Positions 16,554 to 24,674 of a DNA stretch of 64,000 nt are shown here, piece by piece. Below the pieces are notes generated by a model. It was given only the letters and a program-made list of their open reading frames with translations, did not search any database and was not told the origin of the DNA. The translations under genes and the position numbers were made by a program. Origin of the DNA: an uncultured Aquabacterium sp. (GTDB taxonomy: Bacteria; Pseudomonadota; Gammaproteobacteria; Burkholderiales; Burkholderiaceae_C); contig NZ_CANBCC010000003.1 in the NCBI RefSeq assembly GCF_947366995.1, forward strand, positions 1 to 64,000. Direction: 5' to 3'. The first letter of the stretch is position 1. Every line of letters begins with the position of its first letter.

Positions 16554-18287
16554 ATGCACCATGACGTGTCGCTGATTTCGACGCTGGCCGCCGGTTTCGC
16601 CCTCGCCCTGGCCTTGGGCTTCGTCGCCTCGCGCCTGAAGGTGCCGCCGCTGGTGGGCTACCTGCTGGCCGGCGTGGCCATCGGCCCGGCCACCCCCGGT
16701 TTCGTGGCCGACGTGCAGATGGCCGGACAACTGGCCGAGATCGGTGTGATGCTGCTGATGTTCGGCGTGGGGCTGCACTTTTCGGTGGCCGAACTGCTGG
16801 CCGTGCGCAAGGTCGCCGTGCCGGGCGCCATCGTGCAGATTGCGGTGGCCGTGGCGCTCGGCTTCGCCGCCACCCACGCCTGGGGCTGGTCGATCGGCGC
16901 GGGCGTGGTGTTCGGCCTGTGCCTGTCGGTGGCCAGCACGGTGGTGCTGCTCAAGGCGCTGGAAACGCGCGGCCTCGACGAAACTGTCAACGGCCGCATC
17001 GCCGTGGGCTGGCTCATTGTCGAAGACCTCGTCATGGTGCTCGTGCTGGTGCTGCTGCCCGCCTTTGCCCCCATGCTGGCTGCATCGGGCGAGGGCGCCT
17101 CGGCCGAGCCGCCCGCCAACCTGGGCAGCACCATCGCGCTGACCCTGGCCAAGGTTATCGGCTTCATCGCACTCATGCTGGTGGTGGGCCGGCGGGTGTT
17201 CCCGCGCATGCTGTGGTGGGTGGCACGCACGGGCTCGCGCGAGCTGTTCACGCTGTGCGTGGTGGCCAGCGCCGTGGGTGTGGCCTATGGCGCGGCCCGC
17301 CTGTTCGATGTGTCGTTTGCGCTGGGCGCCTTCTTCGCCGGCATGATGATGCGCGAGTCGGCCTACAGCCACCGCGCAGCCGACGAATCGCTGCCGCTGC
17401 GCGACGCCTTCACCGCGCTCTTCTTCGTCTCGGTCGGCATGCTGTTCGACCCGGCCGTGCTGTGGACCTCGCCCGGCAAGCTGGCGCTCACGGTGGCCAT
17501 CATCGTGGTCGGCAAGACGGTGGCGGCCGTCGCCCTGGTGCTGCTGCTGCGCTACCCGCTGAGCACCGCCCTCACGGTCGGCACGGGGCTGGCCCAGATC
17601 GGCGAGTTCTCCTTCATCCTGGCGGGTCTGGGCATGTCGCTGCAGTTGCTGCCCAAGGAAGGGCAGGATCTGGTTCTCGGCGCCGCCCTGCTCTCGATCG
17701 CCCTCAACACCGCGCTCTTTGCTGTGCTCGAGCCGCTGCGGGACTGGCTGGGCGAGCGCTCCGAGCTCGCCCGCCGCCTGGGCGCTCGCGACGACCCGCT
17801 GGCCGAGCTGCCGACCAGCGTCGACGCGGCCCGCCTCACGGGGCATGTGGTGCTGGTCGACCATGGCGAAGTGGGGCAGCGGGTGGCGGCGCTGCTGCAC
17901 GCGGATCAGGTGCCATTCGTGGTCGCCGATGGCAACCGCGCCGTGGTCGACCAGCTGCGGCGGGAAGGGGTGGCCGCCGTGGCCGGTGACCCGACCGACC
18001 CGGCCGTGCTCATCCAGGCGCACATCGCCCGCGCCTCGGTGCTGCTGGTGACCGGCGACGACACGCTGCGCGCGCGCCGCATGGTGGACATCGCCCGCCA
18101 GCTCAATCCGGCCATCCAGGTCCTGCTGCATGGCGCCAGCGAGGACGAGGCTGCCCTGTTGCGGGAGGCCACCCAGGGCACCGTGTGCGTGCCCTCGGCC
18201 GCACTGGCAGACGGCATGGCCGCCCAGGTTCTCAGCTGGATGCGCCCGGCCGCCACGCGCCCCCACGGGGCCACCGCCGGCAGCTGA
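16554..18287 (+). CDS. KefB/YbaL-like monovalent cation:proton antiporter
   Basis: A 577-residue CPA2-family antiporter: about twelve membrane helices (residues 5-385) followed by a cytosolic TrkA-N/RCK domain beginning at VVLVDHGEVGQ. Overall it resembles E. coli YbaL/KefB. The first glycine of the usual GxGxxG is replaced (DHGEVG), so nucleotide binding may differ from Kef. The ATG at 16554 has AGGAAAG about 10 bases upstream; an ATG at 16512 has none. It should exchange potassium or sodium for protons across the inner membrane. Confidence 0.9.
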   Translation: MHHDVSLISTLAAGFALALALGFVASRLKVPPLVGYLLAGVAIGPATPGFVADVQMAGQLAEIGVMLLMFGVGLHFSVAELLAVRKVAVPGAIVQIAVAVALGFAATHAWGWSIGAGVVFGLCLSVASTVVLLKALETRGLDETVNGRIAVGWLIVEDLVMVLVLVLLPAFAPMLAASGEGASAEPPANLGSTIALTLAKVIGFIALMLVVGRRVFPRMLWWVARTGSRELFTLCVVASAVGVAYGAARLFDVSFALGAFFAGMMMRESAYSHRAADESLPLRDAFTALFFVSVGMLFDPAVLWTSPGKLALTVAIIVVGKTVAAVALVLLLRYPLSTALTVGTGLAQIGEFSFILAGLGMSLQLLPKEGQDLVLGAALLSIALNTALFAVLEPLRDWLGERSELARRLGARDDPLAELPTSVDAARLTGHVVLVDHGEVGQRVAALLHADQVPFVVADGNRAVVDQLRREGVAAVAGDPTDPAVLIQAHIARASVLLVTGDDTLRARRMVDIARQLNPAIQVLLHGASEDEAALLREATQGTVCVPSAALADGMAAQVLSWMRPAATRPHGATAGS

Positions 18288-18347
18288 CGCCCGCGGGCGA
18301 CAATGGCCGCCGTGCTCCACCCCCCTCGCCCTCTTCCGATGCCCGCC

Positions 18348-18737
18348 ATGAGCCTGTTCGATCGCCTGCGCACCTGGGCGCGCCGCATGAAACGCGATGT
18401 CGCGCTGGTGTGGTTTGCCGCCCGTGACCCGCGCACCCCGACCAGCGTGCGCCTGCTGGCCCTGGCCGTCACCGCCTACGCGCTCAGCCCCATCGACCTG
18501 ATCCCCGATTTCATCCCGGTGCTCGGTTACCTGGACGACGTGATCCTGGTGCCGCTGGGCATCTGGCTCATCGTGCGGCTGCTGCCCCCCGCGGTGCTGG
18601 CCGATGCCCGCGCGCGCGCCGACGCCCTCACCGAACGGCTGCCCCGGGTGGCTGCCATGGCGGGGCTGTTCATCCTGATCTGGGTGCTCGGTGCGGCCGC
18701 GTTCGGCTGGTGGCTGTGGGGACAGATGACCTCCTGA
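18348..18737 (+). CDS. YkvA/DUF1232 family membrane protein
   Basis: A 129-residue protein with the YkvA (DUF1232) core, including [21 protein letters not shown], followed by hydrophobic segments ([17 protein letters not shown] at the end). The family is small, membrane-associated and of unknown function. In-frame starts at 18303 and 18339 would lengthen it, but family members usually begin at the SLFDRL stretch. It follows the antiporter gene closely in the same direction. Confidence 0.78.
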   Translation: MSLFDRLRTWARRMKRDVALVWFAARDPRTPTSVRLLALAVTAYALSPIDLIPDFIPVLGYLDDVILVPLGIWLIVRLLPPAVLADARARADALTERLPRVAAMAGLFILIWVLGAAAFGWWLWGQMTS

Positions 18738-18759
18738 GCCACGCCCGACAAATGGGGGG

Positions 18760-19578
18760 ATGTTGCCCGTGCTCCTGCTGATCCTCACCGCGCTGGTCCT
18801 CGCCGTGCTGGTGGGCCGCCCGATGTGGGTGGCCCGCCAGCGCCAGCGTCTGCGCGCCCAACCGCTGCCCGCCTTCTGGCTGCGCGTGCTACAGCGCCGT
18901 GTGCCGCTGGTGGCCCGCCTGCCGGCCCCGCTGCAGGTCGCACTGCATGCCCGCATGCGTGTGTTCCTGGCCGACAAGGCCTTCATCGGCTGCCAGGGGC
19001 TCGAGGTCACCGAGGAAATGCGCGTCACCGTGGCCGCCCTGGCCTGCCTGCCCATTCTCGGCCGCGACGACGGCGACTACGACCGCGTACGCCAGATCCT
19101 GCTGTACCCCGACGCCTTCGTGGTGCGCCTGCGCCACCAGGATCGCGCCGGCGTGGTTTTCGATGGCGAGGAAGCCCGCGCCGGTGAATCCTGGCACGAA
19201 GGCCAGGTCGTGCTCTCGTGGGCTGACACGCTGGACAGCGCCGCAGTGCCAGACGACGGCTACAACGTGGTCATCCACGAGTTCGCCCACCAGCTCGACG
19301 ACGCCCACGGTCTCAGCGTCGACCTCGAAGCGCCGCCCGCCGGCCACAACTGGGCCGCCGTGCTGGGCGAGGCCTACCAACGCTTGGTGGACGCGGCCGA
19401 CCGGGACGCCGCCACGCTGCTCGACCCCTACGGCGCCACCGACCCGTGCGAGTTCTTCGCCGTGGCCAGCGAGGCCTTCTTCGAGCAGCCGGCGCAGCTC
19501 GCAGCCGGGGAACCGGCGCTCTACGCGCAACTCCAACGCTTCTACCGGCTCGACCCGGCCCGCTGGGCCGAGGCTTGA
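18760..19578 (+). CDS. MtfA-like zinc metallopeptidase (M90)
   Basis: A 272-residue M90 peptidase with the zinc motif HEFAH at 173-177 and the glutamate-bearing FFAVASEAFFEQP helix downstream. An N-terminal hydrophobic segment (residues 1-25) could anchor it in the membrane, whereas E. coli MtfA is cytosolic and activated by binding Mlc. The start ATG directly follows a GGGGGA run. Neighbouring genes give no clue to its substrate. Confidence 0.88.
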   Translation: MLPVLLLILTALVLAVLVGRPMWVARQRQRLRAQPLPAFWLRVLQRRVPLVARLPAPLQVALHARMRVFLADKAFIGCQGLEVTEEMRVTVAALACLPILGRDDGDYDRVRQILLYPDAFVVRLRHQDRAGVVFDGEEARAGESWHEGQVVLSWADTLDSAAVPDDGYNVVIHEFAHQLDDAHGLSVDLEAPPAGHNWAAVLGEAYQRLVDAADRDAATLLDPYGATDPCEFFAVASEAFFEQPAQLAAGEPALYAQLQRFYRLDPARWAEA

Positions 19579-19629
19579 GTTCCCGCCCGATCCGGCCGAT
19601 AAGGCTGGCAATTCCCGCAAGGTTGCGCC

Positions 19630-20652
19630 ATGCCCTCCATCCCGCTTGACACCGCCCTGAGCCCCGACGAAGCCGAGCGCCTCGACGCCCTGCACGACCA
19701 CGCCATCCTCGACACGCCGCCCGCGGCCGATTTCGACGCGCTGGCCCGCCTCGCCGCCCACGCTTGCGGCACCCCCGTGGCCGCCATTGGCCTGCTCGAC
19801 CGCGACCGACTCTGGTTCAAGGCCCGCGTAGGGGTGGCGCATGCGGCCCTGCCGCTGGAATCCAGCCTGGCCGAGGACACCGCCCGGGCGCTGGGCCTGC
19901 TGTGCGTGCCGGACCTCGCCGAAGACCCGCGCTTTCGTGACCACCCCGTGCGTCAGATGCTGCCGGACTGGCACTTCTACGCCGGCGCGCCGATCGAGGA
20001 CGAAGCCGGCCACGTGCTCGGCGTCATCTGTGTGGCCGCGCCCGAGGCCCGCGGGCTGGACGCCGGCCAGCGCCAGGCCCTGACCGACATCGCCCGCCTG
20101 AGCTGGTACGCCATCGACGCCCACGCGCAGCGCCGCACCCTGGCGCGCCAGGCCATCACCGACCCGCTCACCGGGCTCGCCAACCGCGCCCACTTCGATC
20201 AGGCGCTCACGGTGGAACTGGCGCACGCCATGCGCCGCGGCGAACCTTTCACCGTGCTCGTCATGGACCTCGACGGCTTCAAGGAGGTCAACGACGGCTT
20301 CGGCCATGCCGCTGGCGTGGAGGTGCTGCGCGCCGTGGCCGAGCGCATCCAGGCCCAGGTTCGCACGGGCGACGTCGTGGCCCGTTTCGGCGTCGACGAG
20401 TTCGGCGTGGTGATGCGCCACGGTGGCCGCGACGACGCCCAGGTGCTCGCCCGCCGCATCGTGCGGGCCGTCGCCAACCCCATCGCGCTCTCATCGGGCG
20501 ACACCGTCGGCGTCGGCATTTCGGTGGGCATCGCCGCCTACGACGACGACGTCGACAGCCCCCGCACCCTGCTCGCGCAGGCCGACCAGGCGCTGTTCGA
20601 AGCCAAGCGCGAGAACGAAAAGCGCTGGAAGCTCTTCATCGGCATCCGGTGA
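19630..20652 (+). CDS. GAF domain GGDEF-like protein with degenerate GVDEF site
   Basis: A 340-residue cytosolic protein: a GAF sensor domain (about 25-165) joined to a GGDEF domain (about 172-335). The DPLTGLANR entry motif is present at 178-186 and MDLDGFKEVND at 212-222. The signature loop is GVDEF (254-258), with the second glycine of GGDEF replaced by valine. Most changes at that glycine abolish diguanylate cyclase activity, so it may instead bind GTP or act as a receptor. Activity cannot be decided from sequence. Confidence 0.88.
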   Translation: MPSIPLDTALSPDEAERLDALHDHAILDTPPAADFDALARLAAHACGTPVAAIGLLDRDRLWFKARVGVAHAALPLESSLAEDTARALGLLCVPDLAEDPRFRDHPVRQMLPDWHFYAGAPIEDEAGHVLGVICVAAPEARGLDAGQRQALTDIARLSWYAIDAHAQRRTLARQAITDPLTGLANRAHFDQALTVELAHAMRRGEPFTVLVMDLDGFKEVNDGFGHAAGVEVLRAVAERIQAQVRTGDVVARFGVDEFGVVMRHGGRDDAQVLARRIVRAVANPIALSSGDTVGVGISVGIAAYDDDVDSPRTLLAQADQALFEAKRENEKRWKLFIGIR

Positions 20653-20653
20653 A

Positions 20654-20669
20654 ACCCGCTCCTGCGGGT
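20654..20669 (+). terminator. Short hairpin after the GGDEF gene
   Basis: ACCCGC and GCGGGT form a 6-bp stem around TCCT, two bases after the stop codon. There is no T-run. Confidence 0.35.
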
Positions 20670-20714
20670 GGGCGGTGGTGTCGCACGACCACCCCTGCAC
20701 AAGGGCCGCCCATT

Positions 20715-20741
20715 TTGACAACGCGGCGTTTCAAATATAGA
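20715..20741 (+). promoter_or_regulatory. Promoter candidate of the monooxygenase gene
   Basis: A perfect TTGACA (20715-20720) is followed after 15 bases by TATAGA (20736-20741), in an AT-rich patch about 125 bases before the monooxygenase ATG. Spacing is short; a 17-base spacer gives TAGAGT instead. Confidence 0.55.
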
Positions 20742-20865
20742 GTCCGGCTCGTTCCCCCCGTTCAACGGGGGTCGGTCACGAGCCCGCCTGCGCCCTCCTG
20801 AGTACCCTGCGGCGGCCCTCTGCCGGCCCTCCCCTCACCGACCGCCGTGTCGCAGGAGCCCCCGC

Positions 20866-22353
20866 ATGTCCGAACACTTTGACGTCCTGATTGTTGGCGC
20901 CGGCCTGTCCGGCATCGGCGCGGCCCGCCACCTCAAGACCCAGTGTCCCGGCAAGACCTTCGCCATCCTCGAAGGGCGTGACACCATCGGCGGCACCTGG
21001 GACCTGTTCCGCTACCCCGGCATCCGCTCCGACTCGGACATGTACACCCTGGGCTACAACTTCAAGCCCTGGACCGAGAAACAAGTCATTGCCGACGGCC
21101 ACCGCATCCGCAACTACATCCAGGAAACGGCGCGTGAGAACGACATCGAGCGCCACATCCGCTTCGGCAGCAAGGTGACCGCGGCAGACTGGCACAGCGA
21201 GACCGCCACCTGGACCGTCACGGTACAGAAGACGTCAGGCGAAACCGTGCAGCTCACCTGCGGCTGGCTGATGATGTGCTCGGGCTATTACAACTACGAA
21301 GAAGGCTTCACGCCCGAGTTCAAGGGCCGTGACGCCTTCAAGGGCCAGGTCATCCACCCGCAGTTCTGGCCCGAGAACCTCGACTACAGCGGCAAGCGCG
21401 TCGTGGTCATCGGCTCGGGCGCCACCGCCATCACCCTCATCCCCTCGATGACGGACAAGGCCAGGATGGTGACCATGCTGCAGCGTACGCCCAGCTACGT
21501 GATCTCGGTGCCGCAGTTCGACCCGATGGTGCGCTTCCTGCTGAAGTTCCTGCCCGCGATGACGGTCTACAACATCAGCCGCGCGCGCAACAACTTCATC
21601 ACCCAGGGCATCTTCAAGCTCTCGCGCAAGTACCCCAACTTCATGCGCAAGCTGCTGCTCAAGCAGGTCAAGGCGCAGGTCGGCCCCAACTTCGACATGA
21701 AGCACTTCACGCCGCCCTACAACCCGTGGGACCAGCGTCTGTGCGCGGTGCCCAATGGCGACCTGTTCAAGGCCATCCGCAAGGGCAAGGCCAATGTCGT
21801 GACCGACCACATCGACCGCTTCGTCGAGAAAGGCATCCTGCTGAAGTCGGGGCAGGTGCTGGAGGCGGACATCATCGTCACCGCCACCGGCCTGAACCTG
21901 CGCCTGTTCGGGGGCATGCAGATCAGCGTGGACGGTCAGGCCATCCAGATGAACCAGCATATCTCGTACAAGGGGCTGATGTTCAGCGACATCCCCAACT
22001 TCTCGAACACGCTGGGCTACACCAACGCCTCGTGGACGCTGAAGGCCGACCTGATTGCCGAGTACGTGTGCCGCCTGCTCAAGCACATGGACCGCACCGG
22101 CACCCGCATCGCCGTGGCCGAGCGCAAGGATCCGAACGTGCGGCCCGCACCGCTGCTGGACATGACGTCGGGCTACGTGGCCCGCGCTGAAGCGCATCTG
22201 CCCAAGGGCGCCGACCGCGCACCGTGGAAGCTCTATCAGAACTACGCCCTCGACATGGACCAGCTGCGCAACGGCGAGCTGGAAGACGGCGTGATGCAGT
22301 TCAAGAAGCCCGGCGCGGTGGGGGCAACCGGCAAGGCCCGGCTCGCCGCCTGA
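20866..22353 (+). CDS. Baeyer-Villiger flavin monooxygenase, EthA-like
   Basis: A 495-residue class B flavoprotein monooxygenase. The FAD motif GAGLSG is at 11-16, the Baeyer-Villiger fingerprint at 158-169 (F-x-G-x3-H-P-x2-WP), and the NADPH motif GSGATA at 183-188. The HPQFWP variant and the length place it nearest the EthA/alkane-ketone branch. It should insert oxygen into ketones or oxidise sulfur compounds using NADPH and O2. AGGAG precedes the ATG and a good promoter lies upstream. A TetR gene converges on it and may regulate it. Confidence 0.9.
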   Translation: MSEHFDVLIVGAGLSGIGAARHLKTQCPGKTFAILEGRDTIGGTWDLFRYPGIRSDSDMYTLGYNFKPWTEKQVIADGHRIRNYIQETARENDIERHIRFGSKVTAADWHSETATWTVTVQKTSGETVQLTCGWLMMCSGYYNYEEGFTPEFKGRDAFKGQVIHPQFWPENLDYSGKRVVVIGSGATAITLIPSMTDKARMVTMLQRTPSYVISVPQFDPMVRFLLKFLPAMTVYNISRARNNFITQGIFKLSRKYPNFMRKLLLKQVKAQVGPNFDMKHFTPPYNPWDQRLCAVPNGDLFKAIRKGKANVVTDHIDRFVEKGILLKSGQVLEADIIVTATGLNLRLFGGMQISVDGQAIQMNQHISYKGLMFSDIPNFSNTLGYTNASWTLKADLIAEYVCRLLKHMDRTGTRIAVAERKDPNVRPAPLLDMTSGYVARAEAHLPKGADRAPWKLYQNYALDMDQLRNGELEDGVMQFKKPGAVGATGKARLAA

Positions 22354-22411
22354 GCACGCCGGCTTCGCGGCCAAGGCCGGTGCCCATCGGGGTCGTAAGG
22401 CACGAGCGCGG

Positions 22412-23176
22412 TCAGGCCTGCGGGCGCCCGCCCTCCAGGTGGCCCAGATAGGCCTGCACCGCCTGCACGGCCGCGGCCTCCAGCGCGTCCACGGCAAAGG
22501 GCAGCGGCCGCTGCGACGCCGTCACCCAGGCGGAGTGGGCGAGGCCGTCGGCCATCTGCAGCGAGACCCAGGCGGCCACATCCAGCGACACGCCCGCCGC
22601 CCCAGGGCCGACAAGTCCTGCGAGTGCGGAACGCCAGCAGGCCCACAGCCCTCCCGCTTGCGTCATCGTCTCCGCCTGCCCCGCCAGCACACCACGCGGC
22701 CCACACATCGAAGCCGTGTCCGCCACGGCCTCCCGCGGCGGCAGGTCGACAAAGGGCGCCTCGGCTTCCAGCTGGGCGTGCAGGGTCGGGTCGAGCGCAT
22801 GGGCTGCAAACAGCCCCCGCACCAGGGCCGCCACCGCCTCGGACAGCGAGGCCGGCGCTGCATCGCGCCACGCAGCGTAGACGGCATCCCCCATCTCGTT
22901 GGCATGCCGCTGTCGCAAGGCCACCAGCAACGCCGCCTTGTCCGGGAAGTACTGGTAGATCGCCCCCACACTGACGCCCGCCTGGCGAGCGACCTCGTTC
23001 GTGCTCAGGCCCGCCAGCCCGCGCGCGCGCAACACCTCGGCCGTGGCCTGCAGCACCACTTCGGTGAGGCGACGCGCGCGGGACTGCCGCGGCGCGCGTC
23101 GCACCGGGCGCGCAGCTTCGACCAGCGTGTCGGCCGCTTCGACGGCGGCCACTTCGGACTCGGTGGGGTGACGCAT
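22412..23176 (-). CDS. TetR family regulator
   Basis: A 254-residue TetR protein with helix-turn-helix GLSTNEVARQAGVSVGAIYQYF and a long, unrelated C-terminal ligand domain. The frame is open far upstream, but MRHPTESEV is the first start that gives a normal N-terminus. It converges on the Baeyer-Villiger monooxygenase gene. A perfect 9-bp inverted repeat (23177-23185 and 23212-23220) sits directly before its start and could be its operator or a leader hairpin. Confidence 0.85.
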   Translation of the reverse strand: MRHPTESEVAAVEAADTLVEAARPVRRAPRQSRARRLTEVVLQATAEVLRARGLAGLSTNEVARQAGVSVGAIYQYFPDKAALLVALRQRHANEMGDAVYAAWRDAAPASLSEAVAALVRGLFAAHALDPTLHAQLEAEAPFVDLPPREAVADTASMCGPRGVLAGQAETMTQAGGLWACWRSALAGLVGPGAAGVSLDVAAWVSLQMADGLAHSAWVTASQRPLPFAVDALEAAAVQAVQAYLGHLEGGRPQA

Positions 23177-23220
23177 GGGGTGCGGATTGTCGCAGCAAGC
23201 GTGCATCCGAGCCGCACCCC
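23177..23220. repeat. 9-bp inverted repeat at the TetR start
   Basis: GGGGTGCGG (23177-23185) and CCGCACCCC (23212-23220) are perfect complements separated by 26 bases, immediately upstream of the TetR ATG. Confidence 0.5.
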
Positions 23221-23301
23221 GCCCCCTCCGATGGGCGACGGCCGTCACACCGGACCGGCCGCACGGCATGATGCGGCCCTGAACAGCGCCCGCCCACTGC
23301 C

Positions 23302-23982
23302 ATGCCGATGTCTGCCCTGCCCCGCGCCCTTGCCCTCGCCAGCCTGCTGCTGCTCGGCGCCTGCTCGATGCTGCCCAAAGGCCCGGACACCAACCGGCAG
23401 CGCGCACAGGACGCGGGCGTCACCAACCGCATGGGCCACGCGGCCATGACGCCGCTGGGTGACCTCAACCTGGTGCAGACAGAGATTCCGGCGGCGCTCA
23501 AGGAAGCGACCGCCGGCCCCTATGCCGTGCCGGGCGACCTCACCTGTCCTCATCTCAACGAGATGATCGGGGCGCTCGACGACGCCCTGGGGCCCGACCT
23601 CGACCGCCCTCGCAACGGCAAGGACACCGACCTGCTCGACCAGGGTGTCGACATGGCGGAAGACGCCTCGGTGTCGGCCGTGCGGCGCACGGTCGAAGGC
23701 TTCGTGCCGTTCCGGAGCTGGGTGCGCAAGCTCTCGGGGGCCGAGCGCCACAGCAAGCGCGTGAGCAGCGCCATCACGGCCGGAACGATGCGGCGCGCCT
23801 ACCTCAAGGGCCTGCGACAGGGCCAGGGCTGCACGCAGACCGTGCCGGAGCCCAAGCCGGCCCTGACGGCAACGGCGTCCACCCCGATCGCGCCCCCGTC
23901 CAGCGAGGCCCCCACGCCGGCGCCTTCCGCATCCGCGCCCGCTGGCACCGACGCCAGTGCAAGCGCGCAGGCCCGGCGCTGA
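23302..23982 (+). CDS. Uncharacterised lipoprotein
   Basis: A 226-residue protein with a lipobox LLGAC (lipid-accepting cysteine C21), so it should be anchored to the membrane. The body contains acidic and basic helical stretches and the C-terminal 50 residues are rich in proline, alanine and serine, which looks like a flexible linker or cell-wall-proximal tail. I do not recognise the family. An alternative start is the second ATG two codons in. It is divergent from the TetR gene. Confidence 0.7.
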   Translation: MPMSALPRALALASLLLLGACSMLPKGPDTNRQRAQDAGVTNRMGHAAMTPLGDLNLVQTEIPAALKEATAGPYAVPGDLTCPHLNEMIGALDDALGPDLDRPRNGKDTDLLDQGVDMAEDASVSAVRRTVEGFVPFRSWVRKLSGAERHSKRVSSAITAGTMRRAYLKGLRQGQGCTQTVPEPKPALTATASTPIAPPSSEAPTPAPSASAPAGTDASASAQARR

Positions 23983-23986
23983 CGCG

Positions 23987-24487
23987 TCAGGCCTCGAAGC
24001 CCAGCGTCCAGGAGACGGAAGCGGCCGCGGCCTCACCACGCTGCTCGCGCACCAGGGCAATCACCTGCCGTGCCACCGCACACAGCGCCTCGCGCCCTTC
24101 GGCCTGCTCGATGGCCAGCGTCAAGCGCAGGCCCTGCACCAGGCCCAGCTGCGCCTTGACCACGCCATTGAGCCGCTCGTAGAGCGCATCGTCGTCCAGG
24201 CTGGTCTCACCGGCCGGCCGCAGCACGCTGTCCTCGCCGCGCTCGGACCGGGAAGAACGGGCAGGTGCCGCCACCGACGCTGCCGGCGCCTGAGCCCGTT
24301 CGATGAGGCCCGCCTCCTCCAGCGCGGCCAATGCACCGGCTTCGGCGCCGTGCACCATCTGCAGCCAGTCCTCCCCGTCCCGGGATGGATCGATGATCAA
24401 CAACAGGTTGCGCGTGGGGCGATCGAACGCCATCTTGCGCGCCGCGATCTCCTCGCGGCCAAGCTGGGTCTTGGTAAAGCGTGCCAC
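23987..24487 (-). CDS. Hypothetical protein with a winged-helix-like N-terminal segment
   Basis: A 166-residue cytosolic protein that I do not recognise. I start it at a GTG because AGGAG lies 10 bases upstream, whereas ATG starts further out lack a site. The segment LLLIIDPSRDGEDWL followed by LAALEEAGLIE resembles the small 'GKR-L..L...GLI' module seen in assorted betaproteobacterial proteins. The C-terminal half is a separate helical domain (about residues 92-155) after an Ala/Ser-rich linker. It lies downstream of the pnt operon terminator, on the same strand. Confidence 0.6.
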   Translation of the reverse strand: MARFTKTQLGREEIAARKMAFDRPTRNLLLIIDPSRDGEDWLQMVHGAEAGALAALEEAGLIERAQAPAASVAAPARSSRSERGEDSVLRPAGETSLDDDALYERLNGVVKAQLGLVQGLRLTLAIEQAEGREALCAVARQVIALVREQRGEAAAASVSWTLGFEA

Positions 24488-24611
24488 CGAAGTGGTTCTC
24501 CTGAATGCGTACTTCTTGAGCCGCGAAGCTTCCCACATCGCCCCTGGCGCCTGGCTCGGGAAGAACCCGCGACATGCCGACCGGCATCGTGAACGGCCGC
24601 ACTGAAATGGC

Positions 24612-24636
24612 GAAACCGGGCACAAGGCCCGGTTTC
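24612..24636 (-). terminator. Terminator-like hairpin after pntB
   Basis: GAAACCGGG and CCCGGTTTC form a perfect 9-bp stem with a 7-base loop, 39 bases beyond the pntB stop. The following minus-strand bases are GCCATTTC, so the T-run is poor. Confidence 0.6.
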
Positions 24637-24674
24637 AGCGTGGAAAGGCGGTGGCCCGATTCAGGCCAGCCGGC

